Under the pieces are notes generated by a model, which saw only the letters and a program-made list of their open reading frames with translations, had not been told where the DNA came from and did no database searches. Shown one piece after another: positions 53,418 through 63,042 of a stretch of DNA of 64,000 bases (position 1 is its first letter; each line of letters starts with the position of its first letter). Position numbers and translations under genes: made by a program. The stretch spans positions 62,001-126,000 of the IMG/VR virus record IMGVR_UViG_3300046559_000446. One strand, given 5' to 3'. The DNA comes from a virus.

Positions 53418-56400
53418 GCAATGTCCAGATCCCGAACCTGCCCGCCGCCGGCGCCCTGACTGGCACAGAGCAATTGGAGCTTGTGCAGGCTGGCGTCTCG
53501 GTGCGCGCTACGATTGCGCAAATTGTCACTGACGCGCAAGTTCCGACAGCATCTGACACCCTGCCAGGGATGGACGGCGGGGCCTCGGCGGGCGTCGAGG
53601 TGACCTATTCGCGCGGCGATCACATCCACCCGACCGACACCTCGCGCTATGCGGCGTCGAATCCGGCGAATTATGTGACGGCGGCTGCGCTGGGGCCTTA
53701 TGCCCTGATCGACAGCCAGGCGTTCACGGGGACGCCCTCGATGCCGACAGGCGCCACGGGCGTCACGCAGGCGGCGGCGGATAGTTCGACTAAGCTGGCG
53801 ACCACCGCCTTCGTTAAGGCCCAGGGTTACCAGGTGGCGTCCGCGCTCGGCACGATGTCCACCCAGAACGCCAATAGTGTGGCGATCACCGGCGGCGCCA
53901 TCAACGGGACGACCGTCGGGGCCACCACGCCTAGCACCGGCGCCTTCACTAATCTGTCGGCGTCGGGGACGGTGTCCGGAGCGGGGTTCACCGCGCTGCT
54001 CGCGCCCTATGCGCTGACGGCGAATGTTCCTGTTGCTTCCTCGACCAATCCCTCGATGGACGGGACGGTGGCGATTGGCGTAGGGACGACGTGGGCGCGC
54101 GCCGATCACGTCCACCCTTCCGATACTTCGCGCTATGCGGCGTCGAACCCAGCCGGCTATCAGACGGCGGCGCAAGTCACAGCTTCCCTGGGGCCTTACG
54201 CCCTGATCAATTCTCAGGTGTTCACGGGGACGCCCTCGCTGCCGACCGGCACGATTGGCGTGACGCAGGCGCCTGGCGATAGCTCGACCAAATTGGCGAC
54301 CACGGCTTTCGTCGGGGCGGCGACCACCGCCTTGGGCCTCGGCACGATGGCGGCGCAGAACGCCAACAGTGTCGCGATCACGGGCGGCGCCATCAACAAC
54401 ACGGCGATTGGCGCGACGACGCGCAGCAGCGGCGCTTTCACCACGCTGGCGGCCAACGGCGCGGCGACCTTCACATCCTCGCTGACGGCCTCGCCAGCCA
54501 GCGCCAATGTCACTCTGTCGCCCACCGGCACCGGCACGGTCATCATCAACCCGGCGACGGCTGGCTCCATCGACAATACGGCGGTGGGCGCGACGACGCC
54601 CAGCACCGGCAAGTTTACCACGCTGTCCGCGACGTCGATCAACAGCACCCCGATTGGCCCCACGACGCCCAGCACGGGCGCCTTCACCACTTTGAGCGCC
54701 AATGGCGCGGCGACGTTTACAGGCTCGCTGACGGCCTCGCCAGCCAGCGCCAACGTCACGTTTTCACCGACCGGCACCGGCACGGTCACCATCAACCCGG
54801 CGACGCTCGGCCATGTCGATAACACGGCAGTGGGCGCGACCACGCCCAGCACGGGCGCCTTTACCAATTTGTCCGCGACCGGCACGGTGTCGGGCGCCGG
54901 CTTCACCACGCTGCTGAACCCCTATGCGCTGGTCAATTCTCAGGTGTTCACCGGGACGCCATCGTTGCCGACTGGCACCATTGGCGTGACGCAGGCGACG
55001 GCCACCAACAACACGACGTTGGCGACTACCGCCTTTGTCAAGGCGCAGGCTTATCTGACCGGCAATCAGACCATCACCCATACGGGCGACGCCACCGGAT
55101 CTGGCACCACCAGCATCCCGATGACGGTCGTCCAGCTTCAGGGCAGGCCGCTCGCCGCCACCGCGCCTGCCACCGGCAACCTGATGGGCTGGAACGGCTC
55201 GACGTGGGGGCCGGTTGCGGCTGGCGCGGCGGCGGCTGGCGGCACCAACGGCCAGATCCAGTACAACAATGGCGGCGTCCTCGGCGGCTTGACGCTCAAC
55301 GGCACCGGCAATCCAGTCGGCACGACCAGCCCCACCTTGGCAGGCTCGGTGGTCATCAACGGCACGGCGCTCGGCAGTGTCGCGGGCAACTCGCAGATCG
55401 TCTTCTCGCCGGGTTCAACCGACACCAATGGCGAGTCGCTGCGCACTGAAATCCAGCGCAAGTCGGCGGGATCGGATTGGAGCACCGCCGCTTGGCAGAT
55501 CTACCGTCAGGTAGACAGCACCAAGATGGGCTATATCGAATTTAACAGCGGAAGCTCCAAGCCAATAGCTTTCGGTAATGGCGTCACTGAACATGCCTAT
55601 TTCGACAGCGGTAAAAACCTGACCATTTTCGGCAATGTGGCGGCGACTGAAGTTTCTTACACCAATGGTGTAAACCCAGCGGTTGTTCTGAGTAAAAGCG
55701 CGTCAGGTGGCACGTCTCGCATCGTCGGCTCGATGGCGGGTAGCCCCAGATGGCAGGAAATGCTTGGAGATGCATCAGCCGAAAGTGGCAGCAATGCTGG
55801 ATCAAATTATGGTCTGCAAAGATACACTGATGCTGGGGTTCTTATCGACGCGCCGTTTGCTATCAATCGCGCTTCTGGCATCGCCACGTTTTCGCAGGGG
55901 GTTGCTGCTGCGAGTTACACGGTAAATGCCTTAGCCGCTACCGATGCCGCTTTATACCTCAACAAGCCCGCATCTGGTCGAGCTTCAACTGTGTACGGCC
56001 AGATGGCTGGCTCGACTCGTTGGGGCATGAATTTTGGCGATTCTGGGGCTGAAGCCACAGGCAACGTCGGTTCTGATTTTGGCCTCGCCAGATTTGACAA
56101 CACGGGCGCGTTTATCGACAACCCGCTAACTATTAACCGTGCAACTGGCGCGGTGACGCTGAACCAGACCAACTCTAGCGGTGTGCTAAACCTCACTGCA
56201 ACAGCGGGCGTGTGGCCGCAGATTTCGCTCAATAAAGCGGCCAGCGGCGTGGGCGCTGTTGTAACTGGCACTAAGGCTGGCGTCGCTCGCTGGCAGGTGT
56301 CGCTGGGCGATCAGACCGCTGAAGGCACTGCCAATGCCGGGTCAAATTTCACAATATCCACTTTTTCCGATGCAGGCGCGTACGTAGGCAGTCCGTTTCT

Positions 56401-57658
56401 TATTGAGCGCGCCTCTGGTTACCTCCGGTTGAACGGCAACGGAGCCACTCCTACCACAGCATCCCCTGCGCCTTTTGGTCACAGTCAGGTTGTGCTCAAC
56501 AAGGCTGGATCGACAAAAGCATGCAATATTGTTGGTCAAAACAATGCTTTGCCTAGATGGGAAATTGATATTGGAGACACCACCGCAGAGAGTGGCAGCA
56601 ATGCCGGATCTAATTTTGGCATAGCAAGGTTCAATGATGCTGGTGCAGGCATAGACTATCCGTTCTCCATACTTCGTTCATCTGGGATTGCCACTTTTTC
56701 TAAAGCCGTAGTCGTACAAAGCTTCGACAATCTAGGTCAGCTTCGCCTTGTTGGCGGCAACTATGGCGCTGGCATACGCAATGATGGCGCAAGCTGCTAC
56801 CTCTTGCAGACTGCGGTGAGCGACCAGTATGGGGCGTTCAGCACTGCCCGTCCGTTCTCGTGGAACCTGTCCAACGGCGCTGTTAATATCGATGGCGGCG
56901 CTGCTGGAACTACATTTGGCGGCGCAATATCTACATCAGGTCAAATATACACTAGCGGAAGCATAATAGGCAGCGGTATTTATGCTTCTGGCGGTCAGAT
57001 GACCGTACAAACTAGCGGCGCTAACGGGTACATCAATCAATGCGACGCTTCTGGCAATGGCGGGCAGTTCAGAAACCTTACCATACGCGGGTTGGACGCT
57101 GGCTATTCTGGGCAAGTCAACTTGAGCGCGATAACCCTCGCTACGGCTCTTGTTACGTCCAACGGGATTATTGACGCTACGAATGGTTTTCGGTGCCGCC
57201 TTGGCGCTCCCGGCGGCGCGCTGGGCGCAAACGTGTTCAGCTACTTCTGGAACACCGACAACCATCTCTACGGCTCTGTGGACGCCACCAATCTGGGCTG
57301 GATCGCGTGGTCTTCCGACTACCGCATCAAGCGGGACATTGCGCCGCTGCCGTCGATGTGGGACCGCGTCAAGGCGCTGAAGCCGATCAGCTATTTCCAT
57401 AAGGATTGGACGCCAGAATGGGAGGCGCCGAAAGAAAATGGCGATGCGCCCGATCCACTGTTCAGGGACGATGGCGTAGAGAACTGGGGCTTCGTCGCGC
57501 ACGAGCTTCAAGAGACGCTGATCCAGAGCGCGGCGACCGGCGTCAAAGATGAAGCCGGTCTGGTGCAGGCGCCCAACCCGTGGACGGTGATCGCGACGCT
57601 GACCAAGGCGCTGCAAGAGGCAATGGCGCGCATCGAGGCGCTGGAGGCAAGGCCATGA
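53414..57658 (+). CDS. Long tail fibre 3 with repeat modules and S74 chaperone
   Basis: 1414 aa from GTG 53414 (GTGA overlap with fibre 2). The N-terminal anchor SNVQIPNLPAAGALTGTEQL aligns with fibres 1 and 2. Long tracts of repeats follow: GATTPSTGAFT(N/T)LSA.. units at about 200-550, and RW..(S/M)LGD..AE.. (S/T)GSN.G modules at about 780-1150 that match those in fibre 1. The C-terminus is a peptidase S74 chaperone, SDYRIKRDIA with Ser1301-Lys1306. DNA is AT-richer near 55580-57150, suggesting exchanged receptor-binding modules. Confidence 0.85.
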   Translation: MSNVQIPNLPAAGALTGTEQLELVQAGVSVRATIAQIVTDAQVPTASDTLPGMDGGASAGVEVTYSRGDHIHPTDTSRYAASNPANYVTAAALGPYALIDSQAFTGTPSMPTGATGVTQAAADSSTKLATTAFVKAQGYQVASALGTMSTQNANSVAITGGAINGTTVGATTPSTGAFTNLSASGTVSGAGFTALLAPYALTANVPVASSTNPSMDGTVAIGVGTTWARADHVHPSDTSRYAASNPAGYQTAAQVTASLGPYALINSQVFTGTPSLPTGTIGVTQAPGDSSTKLATTAFVGAATTALGLGTMAAQNANSVAITGGAINNTAIGATTRSSGAFTTLAANGAATFTSSLTASPASANVTLSPTGTGTVIINPATAGSIDNTAVGATTPSTGKFTTLSATSINSTPIGPTTPSTGAFTTLSANGAATFTGSLTASPASANVTFSPTGTGTVTINPATLGHVDNTAVGATTPSTGAFTNLSATGTVSGAGFTTLLNPYALVNSQVFTGTPSLPTGTIGVTQATATNNTTLATTAFVKAQAYLTGNQTITHTGDATGSGTTSIPMTVVQLQGRPLAATAPATGNLMGWNGSTWGPVAAGAAAAGGTNGQIQYNNGGVLGGLTLNGTGNPVGTTSPTLAGSVVINGTALGSVAGNSQIVFSPGSTDTNGESLRTEIQRKSAGSDWSTAAWQIYRQVDSTKMGYIEFNSGSSKPIAFGNGVTEHAYFDSGKNLTIFGNVAATEVSYTNGVNPAVVLSKSASGGTSRIVGSMAGSPRWQEMLGDASAESGSNAGSNYGLQRYTDAGVLIDAPFAINRASGIATFSQGVAAASYTVNALAATDAALYLNKPASGRASTVYGQMAGSTRWGMNFGDSGAEATGNVGSDFGLARFDNTGAFIDNPLTINRATGAVTLNQTNSSGVLNLTATAGVWPQISLNKAASGVGAVVTGTKAGVARWQVSLGDQTAEGTANAGSNFTISTFSDAGAYVGSPFLIERASGYLRLNGNGATPTTASPAPFGHSQVVLNKAGSTKACNIVGQNNALPRWEIDIGDTTAESGSNAGSNFGIARFNDAGAGIDYPFSILRSSGIATFSKAVVVQSFDNLGQLRLVGGNYGAGIRNDGASCYLLQTAVSDQYGAFSTARPFSWNLSNGAVNIDGGAAGTTFGGAISTSGQIYTSGSIIGSGIYASGGQMTVQTSGANGYINQCDASGNGGQFRNLTIRGLDAGYSGQVNLSAITLATALVTSNGIIDATNGFRCRLGAPGGALGANVFSYFWNTDNHLYGSVDATNLGWIAWSSDYRIKRDIAPLPSMWDRVKALKPISYFHKDWTPEWEAPKENGDAPDPLFRDDGVENWGFVAHELQETLIQSAATGVKDEAGLVQAPNPWTVIATLTKALQEAMARIEALEARP

Positions 57659-58260
57659 CAATCGACAGAGAGTTTTTCTTCGACGCCGTCCGCGACGAAC
57701 TGTTCAGCGGCGGGATGGCGCAGTCTCAGGTGGACGGCATGAACAATCTGCTCAACATCTGGGAAGCCGACTATGCCGCCGCCAACCCGCGCGACGGCAA
57801 GATGTGGCTGTCCTACGGGCTGGCGACCGTGTACCACGAGAGCGCGCAGACCATGCAGCCCATCGAGGAGTATGGCAAGGGCGAGGGCCACAGCTACGCC
57901 GACCCGGACGGCCCCTACGGCCAGTCCTATTACGGGCGCGGCCACGTCCAGTTGACGTGGTTCGAAAACTACGAAAAGGGCGAGGCTGTCTTCAAGGAAA
58001 AATTCGACCGCAATGTGCCGATGGTCAAATACCCGCACCGCATGCTCGAGGAAGAGACGTCGGCGGTGATCCTGTTCGAAGGCATGATCGACGGCTGGTT
58101 TACCGGCGTCGGCCTGCCCGACTTCTTCAGCGCCGAAGAGGGCGAGGAAGATCCCTACAACGCCCGCAAGATCATCAACGGCCTCGACAAGGCCTCGACC
58201 ATCGAGGGCTATTATTGGGTGTTCAAAGAGGCGATTCGAGATGCGGAAAGCAGTGTTTAA
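57655..58260 (+). CDS. GH19-like endolysin
   Basis: 201 aa, ATG 57655 overlapping the fibre stop. Glycoside hydrolase 19 features: LATVYHESAQTMQPIEEYGK with catalytic Glu62, then GPYGQSYYGRGHVQLTW, NYE.. and a helical rest. GH19 phage enzymes cleave peptidoglycan for lysis. No signal peptide, so it needs the holin encoded in the next overlapping gene. Confidence 0.85.
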   Translation: MTIDREFFFDAVRDELFSGGMAQSQVDGMNNLLNIWEADYAAANPRDGKMWLSYGLATVYHESAQTMQPIEEYGKGEGHSYADPDGPYGQSYYGRGHVQLTWFENYEKGEAVFKEKFDRNVPMVKYPHRMLEEETSAVILFEGMIDGWFTGVGLPDFFSAEEGEEDPYNARKIINGLDKASTIEGYYWVFKEAIRDAESSV

Positions 58261-58465
58261 TGGATCGGTCATCGTCGCCGTCCTGACTGCCGCAGCCAAC
58301 GGCTCCATCGAGTGGCCGGGGGTTCTCGTCACGCCTGAACATATCGTGCAGATCCAGAAGGTGCTGTTCGCCGCGCTCAGTATTTGGGCGGTCGCATTGC
58401 CATTCATCTTGAAGGCGAGCAATGCTATTGATGATGCTGCCGTTAAAAAGGGACCGCCGTCATGA
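58241..58465 (+). CDS. Holin-like membrane protein
   Basis: 74 aa, ATG 58241 within the end of the endolysin gene. Two hydrophobic spans (SVIVAVLTAAANGS; VLFAALSIWAVALPFIL) around a short loop, charged C-terminus. Size, topology and the neighbouring endolysin indicate a class II-like holin that releases the lysin. Confidence 0.7.
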   Translation: MRKAVFNGSVIVAVLTAAANGSIEWPGVLVTPEHIVQIQKVLFAALSIWAVALPFILKASNAIDDAAVKKGPPS

Positions 58466-59238
58466 CGGGGATCAGCGAACCGCTCACCTATAACAGCTAC
58501 GTCTCTGCCATCGCGACCCTTGCTGTCGTCCCGACGCAGGGAGACAGCGGTGGCGTGATGCATTTCACCGAGCCGAATCTCGATGGCGTCGTCCCACAGA
58601 TGCTGAATTACGCGGAGCTTCGCATCCAGCGCGACCTTAATCACCTGGCGTCGCAGAAAATGCGCTCCTACGCGCTGGCGGATGGCTCCTGGGAATTGGA
58701 CATCCCCTTCGATGATCTCGTCACCGTCCAAAACATCACTCTCGCGGGGGTGACCGACACCACTGTTTTCTCCGCATTGACGCCGGTGTCGAAAGAGTTT
58801 TGGCAAACCGTTTACATTGATCCCGACTATACCGCCGTCCCGAAATATTTCACGCCTGTCGGCGGCGAGTTAAATCCGGCGGGCGCCACATATCACATTT
58901 ACTCCATTATGCCGAAGCCAGATCAGCCGTATAAGGCTTATGTCACAGGCACCGCGCGCATGCCCTCGCTGTACATGAAAAAGAACTCTGAGCCTAACAG
59001 CGGAACAACCTTCATTTCGAGCCAGATGCCTGATCTTTTGCTGATGGCGAGCATGGTGTTTTTGAGCGCGTACCAGCGCAACTTTAGCTCGGCAGGCTCC
59101 GATCCGCAGATGCCGATCAATTACGAGACGCAATACCAGACCCTGCTGAAGGGCGCGATGGTGGAGGAAATGCGGCGCCGCTTCTTGATGGTGCCAGGGT
59201 CGAGCGATGCGCCGTCGCCGGCGAATATGAAGGGCTGA
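58462..59238 (+). CDS. Tail/adaptor structural protein
   Basis: 258 aa, ATGA overlap. Helical N-terminus (QMLNYAELRIQRDLNHLASQ) followed by beta part (SWELDIPFDDLVTVQNITLA). Similar in layout to phage adaptor proteins of the SU10/gp13 kind that link connector and tail. Function inferred from position after the lysis genes and before the nozzle-like gene. Confidence 0.6.
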   Translation: MTGISEPLTYNSYVSAIATLAVVPTQGDSGGVMHFTEPNLDGVVPQMLNYAELRIQRDLNHLASQKMRSYALADGSWELDIPFDDLVTVQNITLAGVTDTTVFSALTPVSKEFWQTVYIDPDYTAVPKYFTPVGGELNPAGATYHIYSIMPKPDQPYKAYVTGTARMPSLYMKKNSEPNSGTTFISSQMPDLLLMASMVFLSAYQRNFSSAGSDPQMPINYETQYQTLLKGAMVEEMRRRFLMVPGSSDAPSPANMKG

Positions 59239-59241
59239 CCC

Positions 59242-61428
59242 ATGCCGCACCAGGTTCTCAAAGTCCAGCCCGGCGTCAACACCAACGAGACGCCTGTCCT
59301 GAACATGGCCGGCATTTCGGAATGCGACAAAATCCGCTTCAGGCAAGATCCAGCCGGCTTGGGCCTGGTCGAGAAGCTGGGCGGCTGGACGCGCTTCTAC
59401 ACCGGCGTTTTCGATTACGCCGTGCGCCATCTCTTCGTGTGGCAGGAAATCGACATCGACAAGTTCGTGGCTGTCGGGATGGCTGGCCTGGGCGGCGTCG
59501 AGCTTTTGCGGGCGCAGGATGAGCTTAATCCGATCACCGGTCTGCCCACGGGTTTCTCGACAGCGACGCCCAGCGGCGCCCTGCCTCTCACGCCGCTGTT
59601 CAGGAATACGGACGCTCCGAACACTACGATCCTGGTTTCGACCGTGGCCGGCAGTCCGTTCGTCTCCATAACCGATCCATCGCTCGACCAGATCCACACC
59701 ACGGATTCGGTCTATTTCGCCACCCATGTCGCCGTCGGCGGCCTTGTCCTGTTCGGGCAATATGCGGTCTACGCGACGACGTCTTTCACCAGCTATCAGA
59801 TCGTCGCGCGCACGGTGCTCGGCGCGCCGCAGGCGGCATCTACGACTGCGGGTTCGACAACCGCTGTTCCGCCGCTCTTCACCACGGCGACCAACAGTTA
59901 TGAAATTACTGTCACGCTGCCGAAACACGGCTACGTGGTTGGTGATGTCTTCCCGCTGCTGATCGCCACCGCCGTCGCCAACATCACGCTCGCGCCGCGC
60001 GAGTACGAGATCCAGCGGATCACCGACGTGGATCACTTCGTCATCCTGGCGAACGAGATCGCGACGTCAGGCGCGTCGGCCTATCCGAACGGCGGCAACT
60101 TCCGCCTGATTTATAATATCGGCGGCGCCCCCAGCAACATCATCAGCGGCTACGGCGCCGGCATTTACGGCGGCACGGCTGGAGACGGCGGCTATGGCCG
60201 AAACAGTGGCGGCGCGCCGACAGCGCCAGGAACGCCGGCCTCGGCCACGGATTGGAACTTCGACAACTGGGGCAGCATCCTGCTCGCCAGCCCCAGGAAC
60301 GCCGTCGTCGATGGCATTCCGGTGTCTGGCATCTACCAGTGGGAGGATGAGACAGGCGCCAAGGTGCTCGCGGTGATCGCGGAGGCGCCGCCTTGCAATG
60401 ATGGCTTTTTCGTCGGCATGCCGCAGCGCCAGATTATCACTTGGGGTTCCAGCTTCACCGGCATCCCAGACCCGCTGCTCGTCCGCTGGTGCGACGTCAA
60501 CGATTACACCGTTTGGGCGGCGACGATCACCAACCAGGCCGGATCTTACCGCATCCCGAAAGGCTCCAAGATCGTCGGCGCCCTCCAGGCCGCGCAGCAA
60601 GGCATCCTCTGGACCGATATCGGCGTCTGGTCGATGCAGTATATCGGCCAGCCCTACATCTACAGCTTCAATGAACTCGGCACTGGCTGCGGCATGCTTG
60701 CGCAGAAGGGGGCGGGGGCGGTCAATGGCGTGGTCTACTGGATCAGCCACCGCCAGTTCTTCATGCTGTCGGGGGCCGGCGTTCAACCAGTCCCGTGCCC
60801 CGTCTGGGACATCGTCTTTCAGAGCATCGACCGCCGTTATTATGACAACGTCCGGGTCGCGCCCAATTCGATGTTCAATGAGATCTCCTGGTTCTTCACC
60901 TCGGTCAATTCCCCAAATCACGAGAACGATTCCTACGTCAAGTTCAACTACGTGCTGAACGCCTGGGACTACGGCACGATTGCCCGCTCGGCATGGGTCA
61001 ACCAAAGCGTCCTCGGCTCTCCGATGGGCGCGGGCGTCAGCCCGGAGGATGGTCAGATCCGCCTGTTCCAGCATGAGCGGACGCCCGACGCCGACGGTCA
61101 GCCAATGCACTCGTGGTTTGCGACCGGCTATTTTGCGATGGCGGAAGGCGACAGCAAGATTTTCGTCGATGAGATCTGGCCCGACATGAAGTGGGGCGCC
61201 TATGGCGTCACCAAGAATGCGACGGTCGATCTGACGTTCACGGCCAAGGATTTTCCCGCTCAAGACCCGCTGATGACGAACAGTTTTTCCTTCACGGTGG
61301 GATCGACTTACGTCACGCCGCGCCTTCGCGGGCGCTTGATGCAGGTGACCCTTGGGAGCAATGATCGCGGATCGTTCTGGCGCCTCGGCGGCATGCGGTA
61401 TCGCGCAGCGCCAGACGGGAAATACTGA
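59242..61428 (+). CDS. Tail nozzle/hub protein (gp10-like)
   Basis: 728 aa, ATG 59242. Starts with LKVQPGVNTNETPVLNMAG then IRFRQDPAGLGLVEKLGGWT, the N-terminal beta pattern of P22 gp10/T7 gp12-type nozzle proteins; later LFVWQEIDIDKFVAVGMAG, and VNGVVYWISHRQFFMLSG. A long beta-propeller-like structure is likely, forming the short tail's tube end. The name by homology should be confirmed by structure search. Confidence 0.7.
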   Translation: MPHQVLKVQPGVNTNETPVLNMAGISECDKIRFRQDPAGLGLVEKLGGWTRFYTGVFDYAVRHLFVWQEIDIDKFVAVGMAGLGGVELLRAQDELNPITGLPTGFSTATPSGALPLTPLFRNTDAPNTTILVSTVAGSPFVSITDPSLDQIHTTDSVYFATHVAVGGLVLFGQYAVYATTSFTSYQIVARTVLGAPQAASTTAGSTTAVPPLFTTATNSYEITVTLPKHGYVVGDVFPLLIATAVANITLAPREYEIQRITDVDHFVILANEIATSGASAYPNGGNFRLIYNIGGAPSNIISGYGAGIYGGTAGDGGYGRNSGGAPTAPGTPASATDWNFDNWGSILLASPRNAVVDGIPVSGIYQWEDETGAKVLAVIAEAPPCNDGFFVGMPQRQIITWGSSFTGIPDPLLVRWCDVNDYTVWAATITNQAGSYRIPKGSKIVGALQAAQQGILWTDIGVWSMQYIGQPYIYSFNELGTGCGMLAQKGAGAVNGVVYWISHRQFFMLSGAGVQPVPCPVWDIVFQSIDRRYYDNVRVAPNSMFNEISWFFTSVNSPNHENDSYVKFNYVLNAWDYGTIARSAWVNQSVLGSPMGAGVSPEDGQIRLFQHERTPDADGQPMHSWFATGYFAMAEGDSKIFVDEIWPDMKWGAYGVTKNATVDLTFTAKDFPAQDPLMTNSFSFTVGSTYVTPRLRGRLMQVTLGSNDRGSFWRLGGMRYRAAPDGKY

Positions 61429-61838
61429 TGACAGCTTCTCTTGGCGACCTCCTCTCCGCAGCCAAAAACATCGCGCAGGCGATCAATGACGCGGCGCGGG
61501 CCTATGTCGGCGTCCAGGGTTCCCAGGTGTCGCTCACGCTAACGGCTCCTACGCAGGTCGTTCATGGCGCGGGACGGGTCGCCATGCTCAATGTGCATGC
61601 GGCGGGATCGACTTCAGGCAACCTTTGCGACACTACCGATGTCGGCAACAGCAACAACCCCAAGCACATCATCGCCACGATTCCGATGAGCGTCGGCTTT
61701 TATTTTGTCAACACCACCTTCAACGATGGACTGCTCGTTTTGCCTGGGACGGGCCAGTCGGTCACCGTGACCTATTCGACCGGATCGGCGGCGGGCAACC
61801 AGTCGTCCTCCGCTGCCAACCAGGCGAGAGGACGCTGA
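61428..61838 (+). CDS. Hypothetical virion protein, 136 aa
   Basis: ATG 61428 in TGATGA. N-terminal helix (LGDLLSAAKNIAQAINDAAR), then a beta part rich in Thr/Val (VSLTLTAPTQVVHGAGRVAM). A small protein after the nozzle gene, common in podoviruses; no function assigned. Confidence 0.6.
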   Translation: MTASLGDLLSAAKNIAQAINDAARAYVGVQGSQVSLTLTAPTQVVHGAGRVAMLNVHAAGSTSGNLCDTTDVGNSNNPKHIIATIPMSVGFYFVNTTFNDGLLVLPGTGQSVTVTYSTGSAAGNQSSSAANQARGR

Positions 61839-61839
61839 C

Positions 61840-62529
61840 ATGCCACTGATCAAATCCGGATCCAAGGAGGCCGTCAGCCAGAATATCAGGACGGAGATCG
61901 GCGCCGGCAAGCCGCAGAAACAGGCGGTCGCCATCGCCCTCGATGTCGCGAGGCGCGCACGGGACGCCGGCGGCGGCATGCCGACGCTCTCAAAACTGGA
62001 CACGCCGCCTGATGTTCCGAGCACGGTTCACGCGCACCTGTCGGCCAAGGTCCACACCGGCCCGATCCACAGCGCGGTCGCGGGCCGCACCGATCACCTG
62101 CCCGTCCATGTTCCGAGCGGCAGCTATGTCATTCCCGCCGACGTCGTCAGCGGCATGGGCGAAGGAAACACTAATGCCGGATTCAAGAACATCAAGCGGA
62201 TGTTTGGTGGCCTGCCTCGTGGGGCCGGCGAGCAACCCTATGATCATAAAGGCGGACCTTATGGCGCTGGGTCTGCTCCCTATAACATCGATCCCAGCAA
62301 GCCCTATGGCGAACCGCTACCTAGTGGGCATGCTGCTGGCGGGAAAACCGGTAAGGATGTCAAGGTCGTTGTGGCAGGCGGCGAATACACGCTGACGCCT
62401 GAAGAGGTGATGGCGGCGGGCGACGGCGACCTGGATCGCGGCCACCGCGTTCTCGATGATTTTGTCAAACAAATGCGCGGCCACATCGTCAAGACGATGT
62501 CAAAGCTGCCTGGACCGAAGCGAGACTAG
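61840..62529 (+). CDS. Small virion/ejection protein with SGS-type N-terminus
   Basis: 229 aa, ATG 61840. N-terminus PLIKSGSKEAVSQNIRTEIG then GKPQKQAVAIALDVARRARD is a conserved helix block in phage proteins of the DUF6496 type (my recollection). The rest is Gly/Pro-rich with YVIPADVVSG, HAAGGKTGKD and a beta end (VVVAGGEYTLTPEEVM). Possibly injected with DNA; inference. Confidence 0.6.
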   Translation: MPLIKSGSKEAVSQNIRTEIGAGKPQKQAVAIALDVARRARDAGGGMPTLSKLDTPPDVPSTVHAHLSAKVHTGPIHSAVAGRTDHLPVHVPSGSYVIPADVVSGMGEGNTNAGFKNIKRMFGGLPRGAGEQPYDHKGGPYGAGSAPYNIDPSKPYGEPLPSGHAAGGKTGKDVKVVVAGGEYTLTPEEVMAAGDGDLDRGHRVLDDFVKQMRGHIVKTMSKLPGPKRD

Positions 62530-62533
62530 AGCA

Positions 62534-63037
62534 ATGAGCGACATACGAGTGAGATACGGCGTTCCAGCCGACGTGCATAATTTCATGGACCTGACATCCA
62601 TGTGCGCGGAAGAGAACGGGCTGCTCGCGGTGAACACCAGGAAAGTGCTGGAAGAGGTGTGGGCCAGCCTGAACTGGGACCACGGCGTGATCGGCGTGAT
62701 CGAGGGTGACGAAGGCATGCTGGAGGCCGGCATCCTGCTCCGCGTGGACACCACGCCTTATAGCGTCGAGGAAGTCCTGTGCGAACGCGCGATCTACGTG
62801 CGGCCAGAATTTCGCAAAGTGCAGCGCAGCCTTTATCAGGGCGGGCGCGCCAGCTATCTGTGCGAGTTCGCCAAGAACGCCGCCATGCGCCTCGAATTAC
62901 CCCTCCTAATCAGTATTTTGTCAACGCACCGCGCTGCTGGTAAGGTGAGACTTTACGAGCGGCATTTCGGGACGCCGGCGGGCGCCTATTGGCTTTGGAA
63001 CGCGAAGACGGGCCATAAGCAAGAAGCTGCGGAGTAG
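62534..63037 (+). CDS. GNAT-family acetyltransferase-like protein
   Basis: 167 aa, ATG 62534. The order IRVRYGVPADVHNFMDLTSM, HGVIGVIEGDEGMLEAGILL, then CERAIYVRPEFRKVQRSLYQ and a GG-containing acetyl-CoA loop-like QGGRASYLCEF, with a C-terminal YERHFG, is GNAT-like. GNAT proteins in this position are common in related podoviruses; what is acetylated is unknown. Confidence 0.65.
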   Translation: MSDIRVRYGVPADVHNFMDLTSMCAEENGLLAVNTRKVLEEVWASLNWDHGVIGVIEGDEGMLEAGILLRVDTTPYSVEEVLCERAIYVRPEFRKVQRSLYQGGRASYLCEFAKNAAMRLELPLLISILSTHRAAGKVRLYERHFGTPAGAYWLWNAKTGHKQEAAE

Positions 63038-63042
63038 GCGTC

